A stretch of 64,000 nucleotides of DNA, taken from Singulisphaera sp045290345 (GTDB lineage Bacteria > Planctomycetota > Planctomycetia > Isosphaerales > Isosphaeraceae). Both the position numbers and the translations under genes were made by a program. The notes under the pieces are model-generated. The model saw only the letters and a program-made list of their open reading frames with translations. It did not search any database and was not told the origin of the DNA. Position 1 is the first letter of the stretch; every line of letters starts with the position of its first letter. Location: NCBI RefSeq assembly GCF_045290345.1, contig NZ_CP155447.1:4154001-4218000 (forward strand), read 5' to 3'. Shown piece after piece: positions 7,595 through 20,012 of the stretch.

Positions 7595-10500
7595 TCATTC
7601 CTGACCCGACGGAGCGTTGGTTGCGTGTGGGGTCGCGGCGGATGAGGCCGGGGAAGCCGGAGCCTTGGGAGTGTCGATTCCGAGGATCGCTGTCCCTGCG
7701 CGAACCTCGGCGAGTCGACGGCGATATTTTTCGTAGAGCCGGGTGTGCCGACTCTTGGGGTCGATCGGCTTGCCGTCCAGGAAGATTGCCTTGACCTCGG
7801 TCGTCGGCTGGAGCAGGTGGCCGGCGGTGATGACGAGATTCGCCCGTTTGCCGGCTTCGAGCGATCCCACTTGCTCGGAGATACCGAGAATTTGCGCGGG
7901 GGCAATCGTCACTGCCTTGAGCGCCTCGGCTTCGGGTAAACCGAAGGCGACCGCGATCGCCGCCTCGAATGGGAGGTTGCGGGACGCTGTCGCCTGAGAC
8001 GCCCCGGTCGGATTCGATCGGATTGCGAAGCTCACGCCGGCCTCGTGCAGGCGCGCGGGGTTCGCGTAAAGCGCATCGTAGGGATCACTCGGTTCGCCCG
8101 GGATTCGAAGCGTTCCTCCGATCAGGACGGGCACCTTGGCCGCCTTCAACGCATCGGTCACTTTCCAGGCATCGGCGCCCCCTGAGATAATCGCCTTCAG
8201 TTTCAGCGTCCCGGCGATTTTCAGGGAATCGAGGATCTCGTTACGGTGTTCGGCGTGGAAGATGACCGGCTTTCGGCCTTTGGCATAAGGAACGAGCGCG
8301 GCGAGGCGAGGGTCGGGAATCGGAGCCGCAGTCCCTTTCGCCTTGGCATCGGAAATCACTTTGTCGTAGGCGAGCGCCCGGTGGAACTCCTCCACGATTG
8401 ACTCAATCAGTTCGGCCCGTTTCTTGATCGGATCGGGACCTTCACGACGACTGCCCGGGCCGACAACCTCGGGGGGAATGTGTCGAGGGATCGACACATG
8501 CAAAGCTACGGGGTCGGCGATCACCATCTCGCGGGGCACCCAGCCGTTGAGATCGATGACGCACCCTTGTCCCGAAATCAGGCCACCCGACGGTTGGACA
8601 TAGGCGGTCAGGATTCCGTTCGCCCGCGATACCGGAATAATCTCGCTGTCGGGGTGGAGCGCGGAGCTGGTTTGCAGCTCGGACTCGAACTGGGCCGAAT
8701 CGGCGTCGTCCTGAGTCTCGGGGAGGCTATTCACTTCAAAGACGCCGAGTCGAGTTCCCGCATCCACCATGCCCGGCCAGATGTCGAACCCCTGGAGGTC
8801 GATCGTCTGGGCTGAAGAGGGAACCATCGTGCCGGCGTCTCCCACGGCGGTAATCTTGCCCTCGCTGACGACCAGGGTGCCATTGTTGATGTCTGGTCCG
8901 CTGATCGGATGGATCGAAGCGCCGACCAGAGCATAGACCCCTTTCGGGTTGAGAGGGATGTCGAGCACTCTCGCTCTCGTCCCATTTCCAGAGGCGGGCA
9001 TGGCCTGGTGATCGCCCGGTCGCAGCGCGAATTTCCCGTTCCGCTCGGTGCGTTGAAACCAGACCTCGCCATCGATCAAGGCCATCTCACACCGCGCGAA
9101 TGCGTCGAGCGGATGAGCGTTGAAGAGCGAGATATCGGCATCTTTGCCAACCTCGATCGAGCCGAACCGGTCCTGCAGCCCAAGTTCCCGAGCAGGGTTG
9201 ATCGTGATCATTGCCAGGGCTTGACCCTCGGTCATTCCGCCGTACTTGACCATCTTGGCGGCTTCGAGGTTGAGGTGCCGGATCAGTTCTTCACTGTCGC
9301 TTTTGATGGAGACGGAAACCCCCGCCTCGGTCATCAAGGCGGCGTTGTAAGGGATCGCGTCGAATGCCTCGACTTTGTAGGCCCACCAGTCGGAGAAGGT
9401 CGAAGCCTTGGCACCATGGGCGGCGATCTCCGGGGCGATCTTGTAACCCTCGAGCACGTGCTGTAGCGACTGGACGCGCACGCCATGGCGGTCCGCGACG
9501 CGCAAGAGCATCAAGATCTCATCGCTCCGGTAACAATGACTGTGGATCTTGATCGAGCCGTCGAGCACCCCTGCCAGAGCCTCGAGTCGGAGGTCTCGGC
9601 GTGGTGGTAGGACGGTTTCGCCTGCCGCCTTGGCCGTTTCGAAAGCTTTCACCTGCGCCTGGTAGGCGCGGGCTTCCTGGAAGGCTCGATCGATCGTCGC
9701 CTCAACCCCCATCCGGGTATTCGGAAACCGCCCTGGGTTGCGCGTGACGTTTTCCCCGAGGGCGAATTTGATCCCTTGCGGGGCATCCTTGAGAATCAGG
9801 TCGCGCCCTGGTAGGCGGTACTTCAGTTTGATCACCGCGTCCTGACCACCGATCGTATCGGCCGAACCGTGGAGGATCCGCGCGGTCGTCGTCCCCCCCG
9901 CGAGGGCCCGATAGATCGCCGGATCATCACCGGTAATGACGTCCTTGATACGGACCTCGGGCACCAGCGAGAGGCTCCACTCGTTGCCCCCTCCCTGGAT
10001 GGCGATATGCGAATGGGAGTCAATAATCCCGGGCATCGCCACCAGCCCTGTGGCGTCGATGACGGTGACTCCCTCGGGCGCAGCCAGGTCCGAACCCACC
10101 GCGGCGATCTTGCCATTCTGGACCAGGATCGACCCTTTCGCGATCGTCCCTTCCCGGGCGACGGTGAGGATGGTTGCGTCCTTGATCAGGACGTTCCCCT
10201 TGGTCTCGAGCCGTGGCTTGCGGTTGTGGTCAAATTCGGTGGCAACGTCGAGAAAGGGCGTTTGCGACGGTTGGTCCTCGATTGTTTTGGGGGGAGGGGG
10301 TGTTGCGTTCGTCGCCGCGGCCTTTGCGGTCGTGTCGGATTTGACGACCTCCTTGGGCTTCGCCTCTTCGGCTTTGGGTTTCGGGGTTTCGCCCTTCGTC
10401 GTCTCAGCCCGCGGCGAGGTCGGCTTCGAATCCGGCTCTGCCTTTTTGGAGGCGCTGCTTTTCTCGACCTCGAATTTGTCACCGTCGACGAGGACGTATC

Positions 10501-11895
10501 GGACCTTGGCCTCATCGTCGCCGAAGGGGGCGGAGAGAACCACGAGGTGTCCGAGTTTGCCTGGCTCGAGGGTACCCAGAAGCGGTTCCAGACCGGCGAT
10601 CCGTGCCGCGCTACGGGTCAGGGCGTCGAGTGCGGCCTCTCGCGAAAGGCCGGCGGCGATCAATTTGCGGAGCTGACTGGCGAATTGCTCGGTCTTGGCG
10701 AGACCATCACTCCCCAACGCAAAGGGGACACCAGCCTTCGCCAGCACTTGCGCAGTGGCCACCCGCTCCTTCCAACGCGTGGCACGATCCACGAGGACCT
10801 CGTAGGGCTCGGTACGATCGGCGAGGTCGCGTTTGCGGTACTCCGACTCCGTCGGAAGCTTGGGCTCGTCGGGAAAGTCGAGTCGCAAGACGACCGGGAC
10901 GTTCCCCGCCTTGAGCCGATCGACGACTTTACCCGCTTCACGTCCGCCGACGATCACAGCCGTCGTGCCAAACTCTTCGGCCAGGTCCAACGCCCGATGG
11001 ATCTCATCCCGGGTGTTCGCTTCCCACCAGACGGGAAGCGTCTTGGTTCGGGCCGCCTGGAGCGCATCGAGCGCAGGATCGTAGACGATTCGGGGCGATC
11101 CCGCCGTAGGATTCGCCTTCAGGGTTTGCTGACGCTCGGCGTCGAGCATCGCCTGGCGAAGATGCGCGACCACCCCCATCAAGACCGAGGGATAGCGCCC
11201 GGCGGTTCTGACCCGGACCGAGGGAGCCGCATGGTCGTCGTCGTCGGAGGGCGCAGGCACCGGTTCGAACGGAGCGCGGAGGTTAATGTGAAGTGCGATC
11301 GGCGAGCGAACGATCACTTCTCGCCGGGGGCCTCCGCTCGTGCTGACCAGGGCGCTCTGCCCGGTTGCGATCGCTCCGGCCGGCGTGGAGAGAAGATCGG
11401 TGAAGCCCAGCTTCCGATGCTCCGCGGCCTGGGATTCGCTCAAGCTGAGCGTCGAGGCGACTTCAAATTCGGGGGTCAGCCCATTACGGTTGTCCTCGGG
11501 CGTCCGCGCCAGGGCGGTCTGCTTGTAATCCACCGACCGACCCGCACCCGTCCGCGATCGCACGGCGTTGGGAGATTGCCCCATCGTGGTGAAGAGATCA
11601 ATGAATCCGGGATAAACGACGAGTCCGGTGCCATCGATGATCTCGGCGTCGGGCGGGATGGGAACCTGGTCAGTGGGACCGACCGCTTCGATGCGGCCGT
11701 CTCGCACCACGATGGTTCCGCTCTCGATGGTCTTTTCCGGCCCGGCAGCGAGCTTGGCTCCTGAATCGCATAGGCGGCGGGACGGTACCCGACCGGGTTT
11801 TCAGCCGATAGGAGCGGAGTGATTGCGACATTGGTCGCAATCGAGCCAAGCACGAAAATGCGGAACCAGAGCCGAATCCGAGCGGCGCTCGTCAT
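7595..11895 (-). CDS. Triple amidohydrolase fusion, exported; one-base frameshift near 11761
   Basis: Three imidazolonepropionase-like amidohydrolase units in one chain of about 1433 residues. The body is open from about 11810 down to 7595. It has no ATG near its N-terminus, and only a GTG would give VRDGRIEAVG. In another frame an ATG at 11895, preceded by GGGAG, encodes a signal peptide (MTSAARIRLWFRIFVLGS) ending AYAIQ. Adding one G at about 11759-11763 joins AYAIQ to GAKLAAGPEKTIESG, the classic N-terminus of the family. Only the middle unit keeps the metal motif HSHI and a later IHSHCY; in units 1 and 3 the HxH position reads FTTMG and GTRLG. A Lys/Glu/Pro/Thr-rich linker joins units 1 and 2. 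It probably acts in the periplasm. The substrate is unknown. Confidence 0.8.
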
Positions 11896-12259
11896 CACAA
11901 TGACTCCCAGGCGAACGGCGTCGGGAATAAGTTCGGCCAAGCTCTTTCCCGAGAGGTAGAAGAGAGCCGTGCGACAGCGAAATCGAGCCTGCAATGGTTT
12001 GCGATGACCTTTTGCATGCAGATCGCGGCTTCTACCGTCATATCATCTCCGACCCTCCATGGGCAAGGGTGCGGGTGACCCAGTTCAGCGAGGAATTTTT
12101 CGACTCCTTTTTCGTGCTGCAAACGATGTTGGGTCGAAAGAAAGTTGATGGAAAGTGACGCTTACTCAACAAAACCGCGCTGATCGACGAACAATATCGT
12201 CGAGGCTGCTGCGCTTGCGATCCAGGCGATCGACAGCATGCACTCATTTGAGCTGCGCA

Positions 12260-12297
12260 ATGAGCGTGGCCACTCAAAATGAGCGTGGCCACTCAAG
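12260..12297. repeat. Tandem 19-bp direct repeat, each unit with GTGGCCAC
   Basis: Two head-to-tail copies of TGAGCGTGGCCACTCAA, 19 bases apart (centres at 12266-12273 and 12285-12292). Each contains the perfect palindrome GTGGCCAC. A related CTCATTTGAG lies at 12243-12252. The spacing of nearly two helical turns would suit a pair of dimeric regulator sites. Confidence 0.6.
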
Positions 12298-12396
12298 CGG
12301 ATGTTTTTTTGCAACTTGTCCGCGTTTTGCAACGCATTCCCGCTCGAAAGTTGAGGGGACGAGCGATAAGTAGCACCCGCCAAACTTGGTTAATCG

Positions 12397-12427
12397 GAAC
12401 AATCCGCAAGCTTAGCCTATATTGTTC
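12397..12427. promoter_or_regulatory. GAACAAT/ATTGTTC inverted repeat upstream of PKS1
   Basis: GAACAAT (12397-12403) and ATTGTTC (12421-12427) face each other across 17 bases. They lie about 80 bases before the PKS1 start, where an operator or promoter would be expected. A TATATT lies at the inner edge of the right arm. No regulator gene is adjacent. Confidence 0.35.
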
Positions 12428-12509
12428 ACAATTCTTATTTTGACTGCACGCTAGCACTAGCTACACTTGACTGTTCATTCGGACCGTACCCTGAGCGTGG
12501 TATTGCCTC

Positions 12510-15500
12510 ATGACACTGCTTCTTCCACGGGTTATGGCTGTTTCTCCGAGCGGACAGCGCGATCCTGGCGTCGTGGTGGCCGCATGTCGGGCGGGCGCGA
12601 TGGGGATCCTCGATCTCGGGTTCGCGTTCCAGGCCGAGGACGAGGTCGAGACTTTGCTTCGCGTCTCGAAGTTCCTCAAGGGACAAACTTTCGGGCTTCG
12701 CCTGCCTGCCAGTGCACTGGATGAGTCGGCGGTTGCTACCTTTCCGGCGAACCTCGGGATGGTGGTGGTCGCGGAGGCTGGTGGGGAGGACTGGGGTCGC
12801 TTGCGAGCGATTCTGAGCGGCTCTGTTTGTATTGCGGTTGCCGAGGTCACCTCGCGAGCGTCGTGTCGAGCGGCCGCCGCGGCTGGGTTCGAGGCCTTGA
12901 TCGTCGCGGGGAACGAGGCAGGGGGGCGGGTTGCGGAGGAATCGTCCTTGATTCTCCTGCAGGCGGCCCTTGGGATTGCCGGCGCACCGCCGGTCTGGGT
13001 CCGTGGCGGGATCGGTCTGCGATCGGCTTCGGCGTGTGTGGCGGCGGGGGCGGCCGGGGTCGTGCTGGACGGGGCCGTTCTCCTGGCCAAGGAATCCCCG
13101 TTGCCCCCTGCGCTGCGTCGGCGAATCGAACGCTGGGACGGAAGTGAGACGGTCCTCGTCGGCCGAGAAGCGGGATCGCTCCTGCGCGTTCAGGCGGAAC
13201 CAGGTTCGCCCGCCCTCGCCAGACTCAAGCAGGCCGCGGCCGAGGGGGACTTGGTCTGGGAGTCGGCTGTCCGACGCGAGGTCGGTTGGGGTGACGGCCA
13301 GGTCCGGCCCGTTGGGCAAGATGCCGCGCTCGCGGGGGGACTAAGCCGGACTCATGTGACCGTCGGTGGGATCGTTCAGGCCGTCGAGCACGCCATCGAA
13401 GCCGGACTGCGGGACGCTCGGATCGCGCGGCCCATTGAGGAAGATTCTCCGCTGGCCCGCTCGCATGGGACACGCTATCCCATCGTCCAGGGACCGATGA
13501 CCCGGGTGAGCGACCTGGCGGCGTTTGCCGAAGCCGTCGCGGGAGGAGGCGCGTTACCCTTCCTTGCTCTCGCCTTGATGCGAGGGCCGGAGGTCCGCCG
13601 GTTGTTGACCGAGACGGCCGCGCGTCTGAACGGATCGTCGTGGGGAGTAGGAATCCTCGGTTTCGTCCCGCCCGACTTGCGTCTCGAGCAGATGGAAGAA
13701 GTGCGTCGCGCCCGGCCATCGTTCGCCCTGATCGCGGGGGGACGCCCCGACCAGGCCCAAGAGCTAGAGCGCGAGGGGATCGCGACCTATCTCCATGCAC
13801 CATCGCCAGGCCTGCTGCGGCAGTACTGGAATGACGGTGCCCGCCGGTTCGTCCTCGAGGGCCGTGAATGTGGCGGCCATGTTGGACCGCGGTCGAGCCT
13901 GCTCCTTTGGGAGCAAGGCGTCGAGGTCATTCAGGAGATGCTCGAGAAGGGGGGAACGCCCGAGGACGTTCATCTCCTGTTCGCTGGCGGAATCCATGAT
14001 GCTCGATCTGCCGCGGCGGTGGCGGCCTTGTCGGCTCCGCTGGCGAAGCGTGGGGTTCGGATTGGCGTCCTGATCGGAACCGCGTACCTCTTCACGGCCG
14101 AGGCTGTCGCCACCGGTGCCATTGTCGCCAAATTTCAAGACGAAGCGGTGCGCTGCACCGAGACGGTCCTGCTCGAGACCGGACCCGGTCACGAAGTCCG
14201 CGTCAGTCCGACCCCGTACGTTGATGTATTCGAGCAGGAGCGGAAGCGGCTTCTCGCGGCAGGAAGTTCCGCCGAGGAACTCCGAAGTGCGTTGGAGAGT
14301 ATGAACGCGGGTCGGCTTCGGATCGCCGCCAAGGGGATCGAGCGGAAAGATGGGGCCGGATCGTCGTTGGTTGGGGTCGCGGCCGAGACCCAGATGACCC
14401 GCGGTCTCTACATGCTCGGCCAGACCGCGACACTTCGTCAGGGCGTTTCGACGATTGCCGAGCTTCATCACGAAATCAGCGCAGGGGGGATGGGCCGAGT
14501 CGATCGGTTGACCGACGACTTGACGGTCTCCGAGTCGTCCGATTCGAAGAACGCTCAGCCGTGCGATATCGCCATCGTCGGGATGTCGGCAATCGTCCCA
14601 GGGGCCGGGGATGTCCGGACGTTCTGGGAAAATACGCTCCACGGTATCGATGCGATTACCGAAGTTCCGGCCGACCGCTGGGATTGGCGACTCTACTATG
14701 ATGCCGATCCCAAGGCGCCCGACAAGATTACCTCCAAGTGGGGAGGCTTCGTCCCGGAAATTGCCTTCGATCCGCTCCGCTACGGGATGCCGCCGACCAG
14801 TCTGCCCTCGATTGAGCCGCTCCACCTGCTCACCCTGGAGGCGGTTCGCGCGGCGATCGACGACGCCGGCTATCGCGACCGTCCGTTTTCGCGGGAGAAA
14901 ACGGCCGTCGTCCTGGGTGCGGGGGGAGGAGCTGCCCAACTCGCCATGGGTTATGCGTTCCGCTCGTACCTGCCGATGCTCGACACCATCGCGCCGGGCG
15001 CGGGGCGTGAGGCCTTGGAGCAGTGCGAGGGCGTCCTTCCGGAGTGGACCGAGGATTCGTTTCCCGGAATTCTGCTGAATGTCGCGGCCGGTCGGGTTGC
15101 CAATCGGTTCGACCTGGGTGGCGCGAATTACACGGTGGATGCCGCATGCGGCTCCTCGCTGGCAGCGGCCTCCGTCGCTGTCCGTGAGTTGGAGAGCGGG
15201 TCGGCTGACGTGGTAATTCTCGGTGGGGCTGATACGGTTCAAAATCCGTTCACCTACTTGGCATTTAGCAAGACCCATGCGTTCTCGCCGAAAGGCCGGT
15301 GCCGCCCGTTCGACGCCAGCGCTGATGGGATCGTGATCAGCGAGGCTGTCGCCGTCGTCGTCCTCAAGCGACTGGCCGACGCCGAGCGCGATGGCGATCG
15401 AATCTATTCCGTGATCAAGGGGCTGGGTGCCTCCAGCGACGGCCGTGCCAAAGGGCTGACTGCGCCTCGTCCCGAGGGACAAATTCGCGCGTTGCGGCGG

Positions 15501-18500
15501 GCTTATGCCAAGGCCGGGATCGATCCGGCGACCGTCGGCTATGTCGAAGCCCATGGTACCGGTACGGCCGCGGGCGATCAGGCGGAAGTGAGCGCCTTGA
15601 ACGACGTCTTTACCGAGTCGGGGGCGATTGAACGTCGTTGCGCCCTGGGATCGGTCAAGTCGTTGGTTGGTCACACCAAATGTGCCGCGGGTCTGGTGGG
15701 TCTGATCAACGCTTCGCTGGCCCTTCACCATGGGGTCCTCCCCCCCACGATTGGGGTCGTTAATCCGAGTGAGCAAGCGTCGCGTCCTCATAGCCCGTTC
15801 CACATCAGCACGAAAACGCGTCCGTGGATCCATGCCGACGAGGAACGCCCCAGACGCGCGGGGGTCAGCGCGTTCGGATTTGGCGGCACGAACTTCCACG
15901 CCGTTCTCGAGGGTTATGATGGCTCGCTCCAGTCCGCTGCACCCCCGCTCCGCGACTGGCCGGCTGAGCTCTTCGTCTGGCGAGCCGCTGACCGAACCCT
16001 CCTCCTTGCCGATCTCGAGAGGCTGTCGCTCGCCCTGGAACGAGGGGCCAAGCCAGCGCTTCGCGACCTGGCTCATACCCTGCTGAACTCCCTTGGCGCC
16101 ACCGGTAGTTCGCTGGCCATCGTGGCGTCTTCGCTCGACGATTTCCGGGCGAAGCTCGAACAGGCGAGAGCGACCATCGCGCAAGGGAGCGTCGAATTTC
16201 ACGACCCCCGAGGGATCGCGTTCGCCGAAGTGGCGAGCGACTCTTCGAATCGGGTCGCCTTCTTGTTCCCCGGCCAAGGGGCACAACGCGTCGACATGCT
16301 CAGCGAGTTGGCCGTCCTCTTTCCCGAGGTGCGGAGCGGCTTCGAATCGTTCGACCACGCCCTCCACAGTCAAAATAGGCCGCCCGTTTCGCCGATCGTC
16401 TTTCCGCCCCCCGCGTTCCAGGCCGAAGAACGCGAGCGGCAGAAACGGGACTTGGCCGAGACCGAGGTCGCGCAGCCCGCGCTGGGCGGGGCGAGCCTCG
16501 GACTCTTGCGGTTGCTCGAGTCGTTCCATGTCCTCCCCGACATGGTGGCCGGTCACAGCTACGGCGAGCTCGTGGCGCTCCACGCGGCAGGCGTCTTCTC
16601 GCTCGATGCCCTGGTCCGCCTCTCCGAGGCGCGTGGCCGGCTCATCAAGGAAGCGGCCGGAGATGAGCCCGGTACGATGGCCGCCCTGACCGCGGGCCTC
16701 GATCAAGTGGAGACGTTGCTCGAAGGACTCGAGGCGGTTAGCGCGGTCAACTGGAACGGGCCGAGGCAGACGGTCGTCTCGGGTCGATCGGAGGCCGTCG
16801 CAGCCGTCCTGGCCCGGGCTCGTCAGTCGGGAATTCGCGGCCAGGAGCTTGCGGTCTCGTGTGCCTTTCATTCCCCGATCGTCGCTGGGGCGAGCCGTCC
16901 GCTTGCGAAACTGGCGAGCTCACTCGATCCGAAGTCGCCGAGTCGCCCTGTTTTCTCGAACGTGACCGGTTCGACCTACCCGGATGATCCTGCGTCCATT
17001 GCCGATCAGGTCGGCACTCACGTCTCGAGTCCGGTCCGTTTCGCCGCGATGATCGAGGCGATGCACGACGCGGGCGCTCGAGTCTTTATCGAGGTCGGGC
17101 CTGGTGCAACCCTCACGTCGCTGGTCGGCTCGATCCTGGAACGTCGTCCGCATCTTGCGGTCTCCTGTGACCCAGCCGGCCGACCCGGCATTCCCGGCTT
17201 GCTTCATGCCCTCGCCCGGCTGTTCGTTGCCGGACTGCCGCTCCAACTCGAGCCTCTGACCGCCGGTCGATCCTCGACGATCCTCGATCGAATGACGTAT
17301 GCGCCTGAGTCAAGTTCTCAGACCACCAAGGCGTTGACCTGGCTGGTCAACGGATCCCGGGCGCGTCCGGCGAACGGCCCCGAGCCGAAGCGACTCGGGC
17401 CTGGTCCCGCACTCCTTTTGGCTGAACCTGGTTTAAAAATCGTGCACGCGTCTCCCTCCCCCAACGGGAACGGACCACTCCCGTCTCCCTCCAAGAATGG
17501 CAAGCAGGACCACGAGATCGTCATGCCGTCTCCCCTTCGTTCGAACCCAACGGCCGCCGAGCAGGGAAGGGAACGGGTTCTCGAAGCGTTCCAGAAAACC
17601 ATGCAGATGTTCCTGGACGTCCAGCGTGAGACGATGCTTGGCTTCTTGGGCACCCCGAGTCGAAGCACGGCGACCGAGCCGCTTCGTTCGAGTCACGAGC
17701 GCATTGCCCCCCAACCTAGTGCCAACGGTCATTCGGCTCCCCAGCCCTCGGCCGTTCCGAGCGAAGCCGTGTTGCCCGGCTCAGCCAGGGTCTCGACCGT
17801 GCCTCGCCCGGAACCTGCCGCGCCGACGCCCGTCCCGGCCGAATCGCCGGACAGTTCGGTCGACGTCGCCGCCCGGCTCCTCTCGATCGTCCAGGATCGA
17901 ACGGGCTACCCGGCCGAGATGCTTGGCCTCGACCTTGACCTTGAGGCCGACCTTGGCATCGACTCAATCAAGCGAGTGGAGATCCTGGGTAGCTTGCGTG
18001 AGGTGTTGCCCGGGACAGGTCTCGGATCGAACACCGAGTTGATGGACCAACTCTCGCGGGCTCGCACCCTGAGGGCGATTGTCGAGAAGGTCGAGCACGG
18101 CTTGAAAACGAGCCGGCCGGTCCCTGCTCCTGCTGCCCCTGCTCCTGCGGCCCCGGCCCCAGCTTCCGCTCCTGCGTCGACTTCCACTCCCACAGCGGCC
18201 CTGAGTTCTCCGAACAGGCATGGTCATCCGAACGCGCCACACCAGGCGAAGAATGGGAGCCTCGTCCGCAGGCAGACATTGAAGGCGGTCGCCGCGCCCT
18301 TGTCGCGATCGTCGGGAGGGGACCTGGGACTCGCGGCCTCCGGGCTGCTGCTGGTCACCGATGACGGTCGTGGGGTCAGTCGCGAGTTGGCCGCCGCACT
18401 CAGGTCGAAGGGGCATTCCGTCGTTGTCGTTGCCGATTCATCGACAGGTCCGAATGATTCCGGCGGTGACGTTCAGTCCGTTGACCTGACGTCTCCGGCT

Positions 18501-19933
18501 GCCATCGACGCGTTGCTTACGCGGCTCAGAAAGCGATCCCCGTTGGCAGGGATTATCCATGCATTGCCGCTACGGAAAGCGCGCTCGGCCGGTCTCGATC
18601 GTAGCCTCTGGGCGGCCCGCATGGGATCCGAAGCACGGAGTCTCTTCCTGTTGGCTCGGGCAGCGGCCGAGGATTTGGCCAGGGCGGGCGAGCAGGGGGG
18701 GGCTTGCCTGATCGCCTGTACGGGGATGGGAGGAGGTTTCGCCAGCGTCGGCGAGGTTCCCGACGACTTTTTCCCCGGCCAAGGCGCGGTCGCTGGGATC
18801 GTCAAGACGCTCGCCCGCGAATGGAGCCGCGAGATTCGGGTTCGGGTCGTCGATTTCGATCCCCGAGACGATGCCACGAGCATCGCCGCAAACCTGGTTC
18901 AGGAAATCGGTACCCGGGACCGTCGTTCCGAGGTGGGCTATCTGGATCGGAGCCGGATTGCGTTGCGGGTGGTTGAGAGTCCCTTGGCGGTATCCGGTCG
19001 CTCGGAATGGCAAATGTCGCCGGGGGAGCCGATCCTCGTCACGGGGGGAGCACGCGGAATCACGGCCGTACTCGCGACCGAGATCGCAAAGTGTTGGAAA
19101 CCCACATTTTTGCTGATCGGGACGACTCCGTTGCCTCGTGAGGAAGAGAGTCGGTTGACGGCCGGAGTGACGAATCCGGCAACACTGAAGTCCCTGCTTC
19201 ATCATCAACTGGCCGAAGAGGAGAGGGGGGGCGGTCTCGCCGAACTCGAGCGTTCGTATCAGACGCTGCGTCGCCAACGTGAGATTCGGTCGAATCTCGA
19301 ACGGCTCCGCGCGATCGGCTCTCAGGTGGACTACGCCCATGTCGACGTCCGTGATGTCGATGCCCTCCGCAAAGTGCTGGCCCGCTGGCAGACCCGTTTT
19401 GGTCCCGTCCGAGGGCTGATCCACGGAGCAGGGATCATTCATGATAAGCTGCTCCGTGATAAGACCCTCGAGTCCTACGATCGGGTTCTCAGCACGAAGC
19501 TTGATGGGGCGTTGAATCTCGCAAGCCTTCTCGATCCCGAGTCGCTTCGATTTGCCGCGTTCTTCTCTTCCGTGGCGGGACGGTTCGGAAACCGGGGCCA
19601 GGTCGACTACGCGGCCGCCAATGACACCCTGAACAAACTGGCCCTCTGGCTCGATCGCCGTTGGTCCGGCCGGGTTGTCTCCGTGAACTGGGGGCCGTGG
19701 TCGGGCGTGGGATGGTGTCCGACCTCGAAAGCCATCTCCAAGGGCAAGGTTTGGGGATGATCTCGCCCGACCAAGATGCCCATCGACTGACGGACGAGCT
19801 CATGTTCGGTCGCAAGGGAGAGGTCGAGGTTGTCGTCGCCGGTGAAATCGGCTCACTCCTCGATCCCGAAGAAAAGCTGGCCCGAGCCGGTCGCGAACTC
19901 GATCGAACCAATGAAAAACTCGTAATGTCTTGA
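12510..19933 (+). CDS. Iterative type I PKS/PUFA synthase-like protein PKS1: NMO-NMO-KS-AT-ACP-KR, frameshifted near 19710
   Basis: A multidomain synthase of about 2474 residues once repaired. Two tandem nitronate-monooxygenase/PfaD-like flavin domains come first (residues about 1-260, NEAGGRV; about 310-660, QGPMTRVSDL and ECGGHVG). They are followed by KS (about 684-1110: active Cys880 in DAACGSS, EAHGTGT, VGHTKCAAG), AT (about 1250-1570: GHSYGE, Ser1350), an ACP with LGIDSIKRVEI (phosphopantetheine Ser1819), and a KR (about 2170 on: TGGARGI, FFSSVAG, DYAAAND). LGIDSIKRVEI is the hallmark of PfaA-type synthases. The frame as written ends early at 19760. One extra base at 19709-19711 restores GMVSDLESHLQGQGLGMI and runs to TGA at 19933. 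The NMO domains may serve as enoyl reductases in cis. No strong ribosome-binding site precedes ATG 12510; Met at 12534 is an alternative start. Confidence 0.88.
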
Positions 19934-20012
19934 GTCATCGGTTCGACTTGCCGCTCGCTCGGTCCTCTGGAGCGGATTTCCCTAATCACTCGTTTTTGAG
20001 ATTTTTCTATCC

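Larger units (their letters stand above)
11896..12509. other. Divergent intergenic control region between amidohydrolase and PKS1
   Basis: About 610 bases separate the start of the minus-strand amidohydrolase gene from the start of the plus-strand PKS gene. It is AT-richer than its surroundings. I see no coding sequence in it, but it holds a tandem 19-bp repeat and a GAACAAT inverted repeat, described separately. The promoters for both directions should lie here. Confidence 0.6.

Noticed and set aside
9869..11764. A 631-codon plus-strand frame opposite the triple amidohydrolase
   Set aside because: The composition is typical of a shadow frame, and the minus-strand protein has clear domain signatures.
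13764..16871. A 1035-codon open frame on the minus strand inside PKS1
   Set aside because: It mirrors the KS and AT coding strand, is rich in Arg, Gly, Glu and Asp, and matches no family. It is a by-product of high third-position G+C on the real gene.
19700..19720. Programmed ribosomal frameshift in PKS1
   Set aside because: No slippery heptamer and no obvious downstream pseudoknot. A similar one-base loss beside G bases occurs in the amidohydrolase gene, which favours sequence error.
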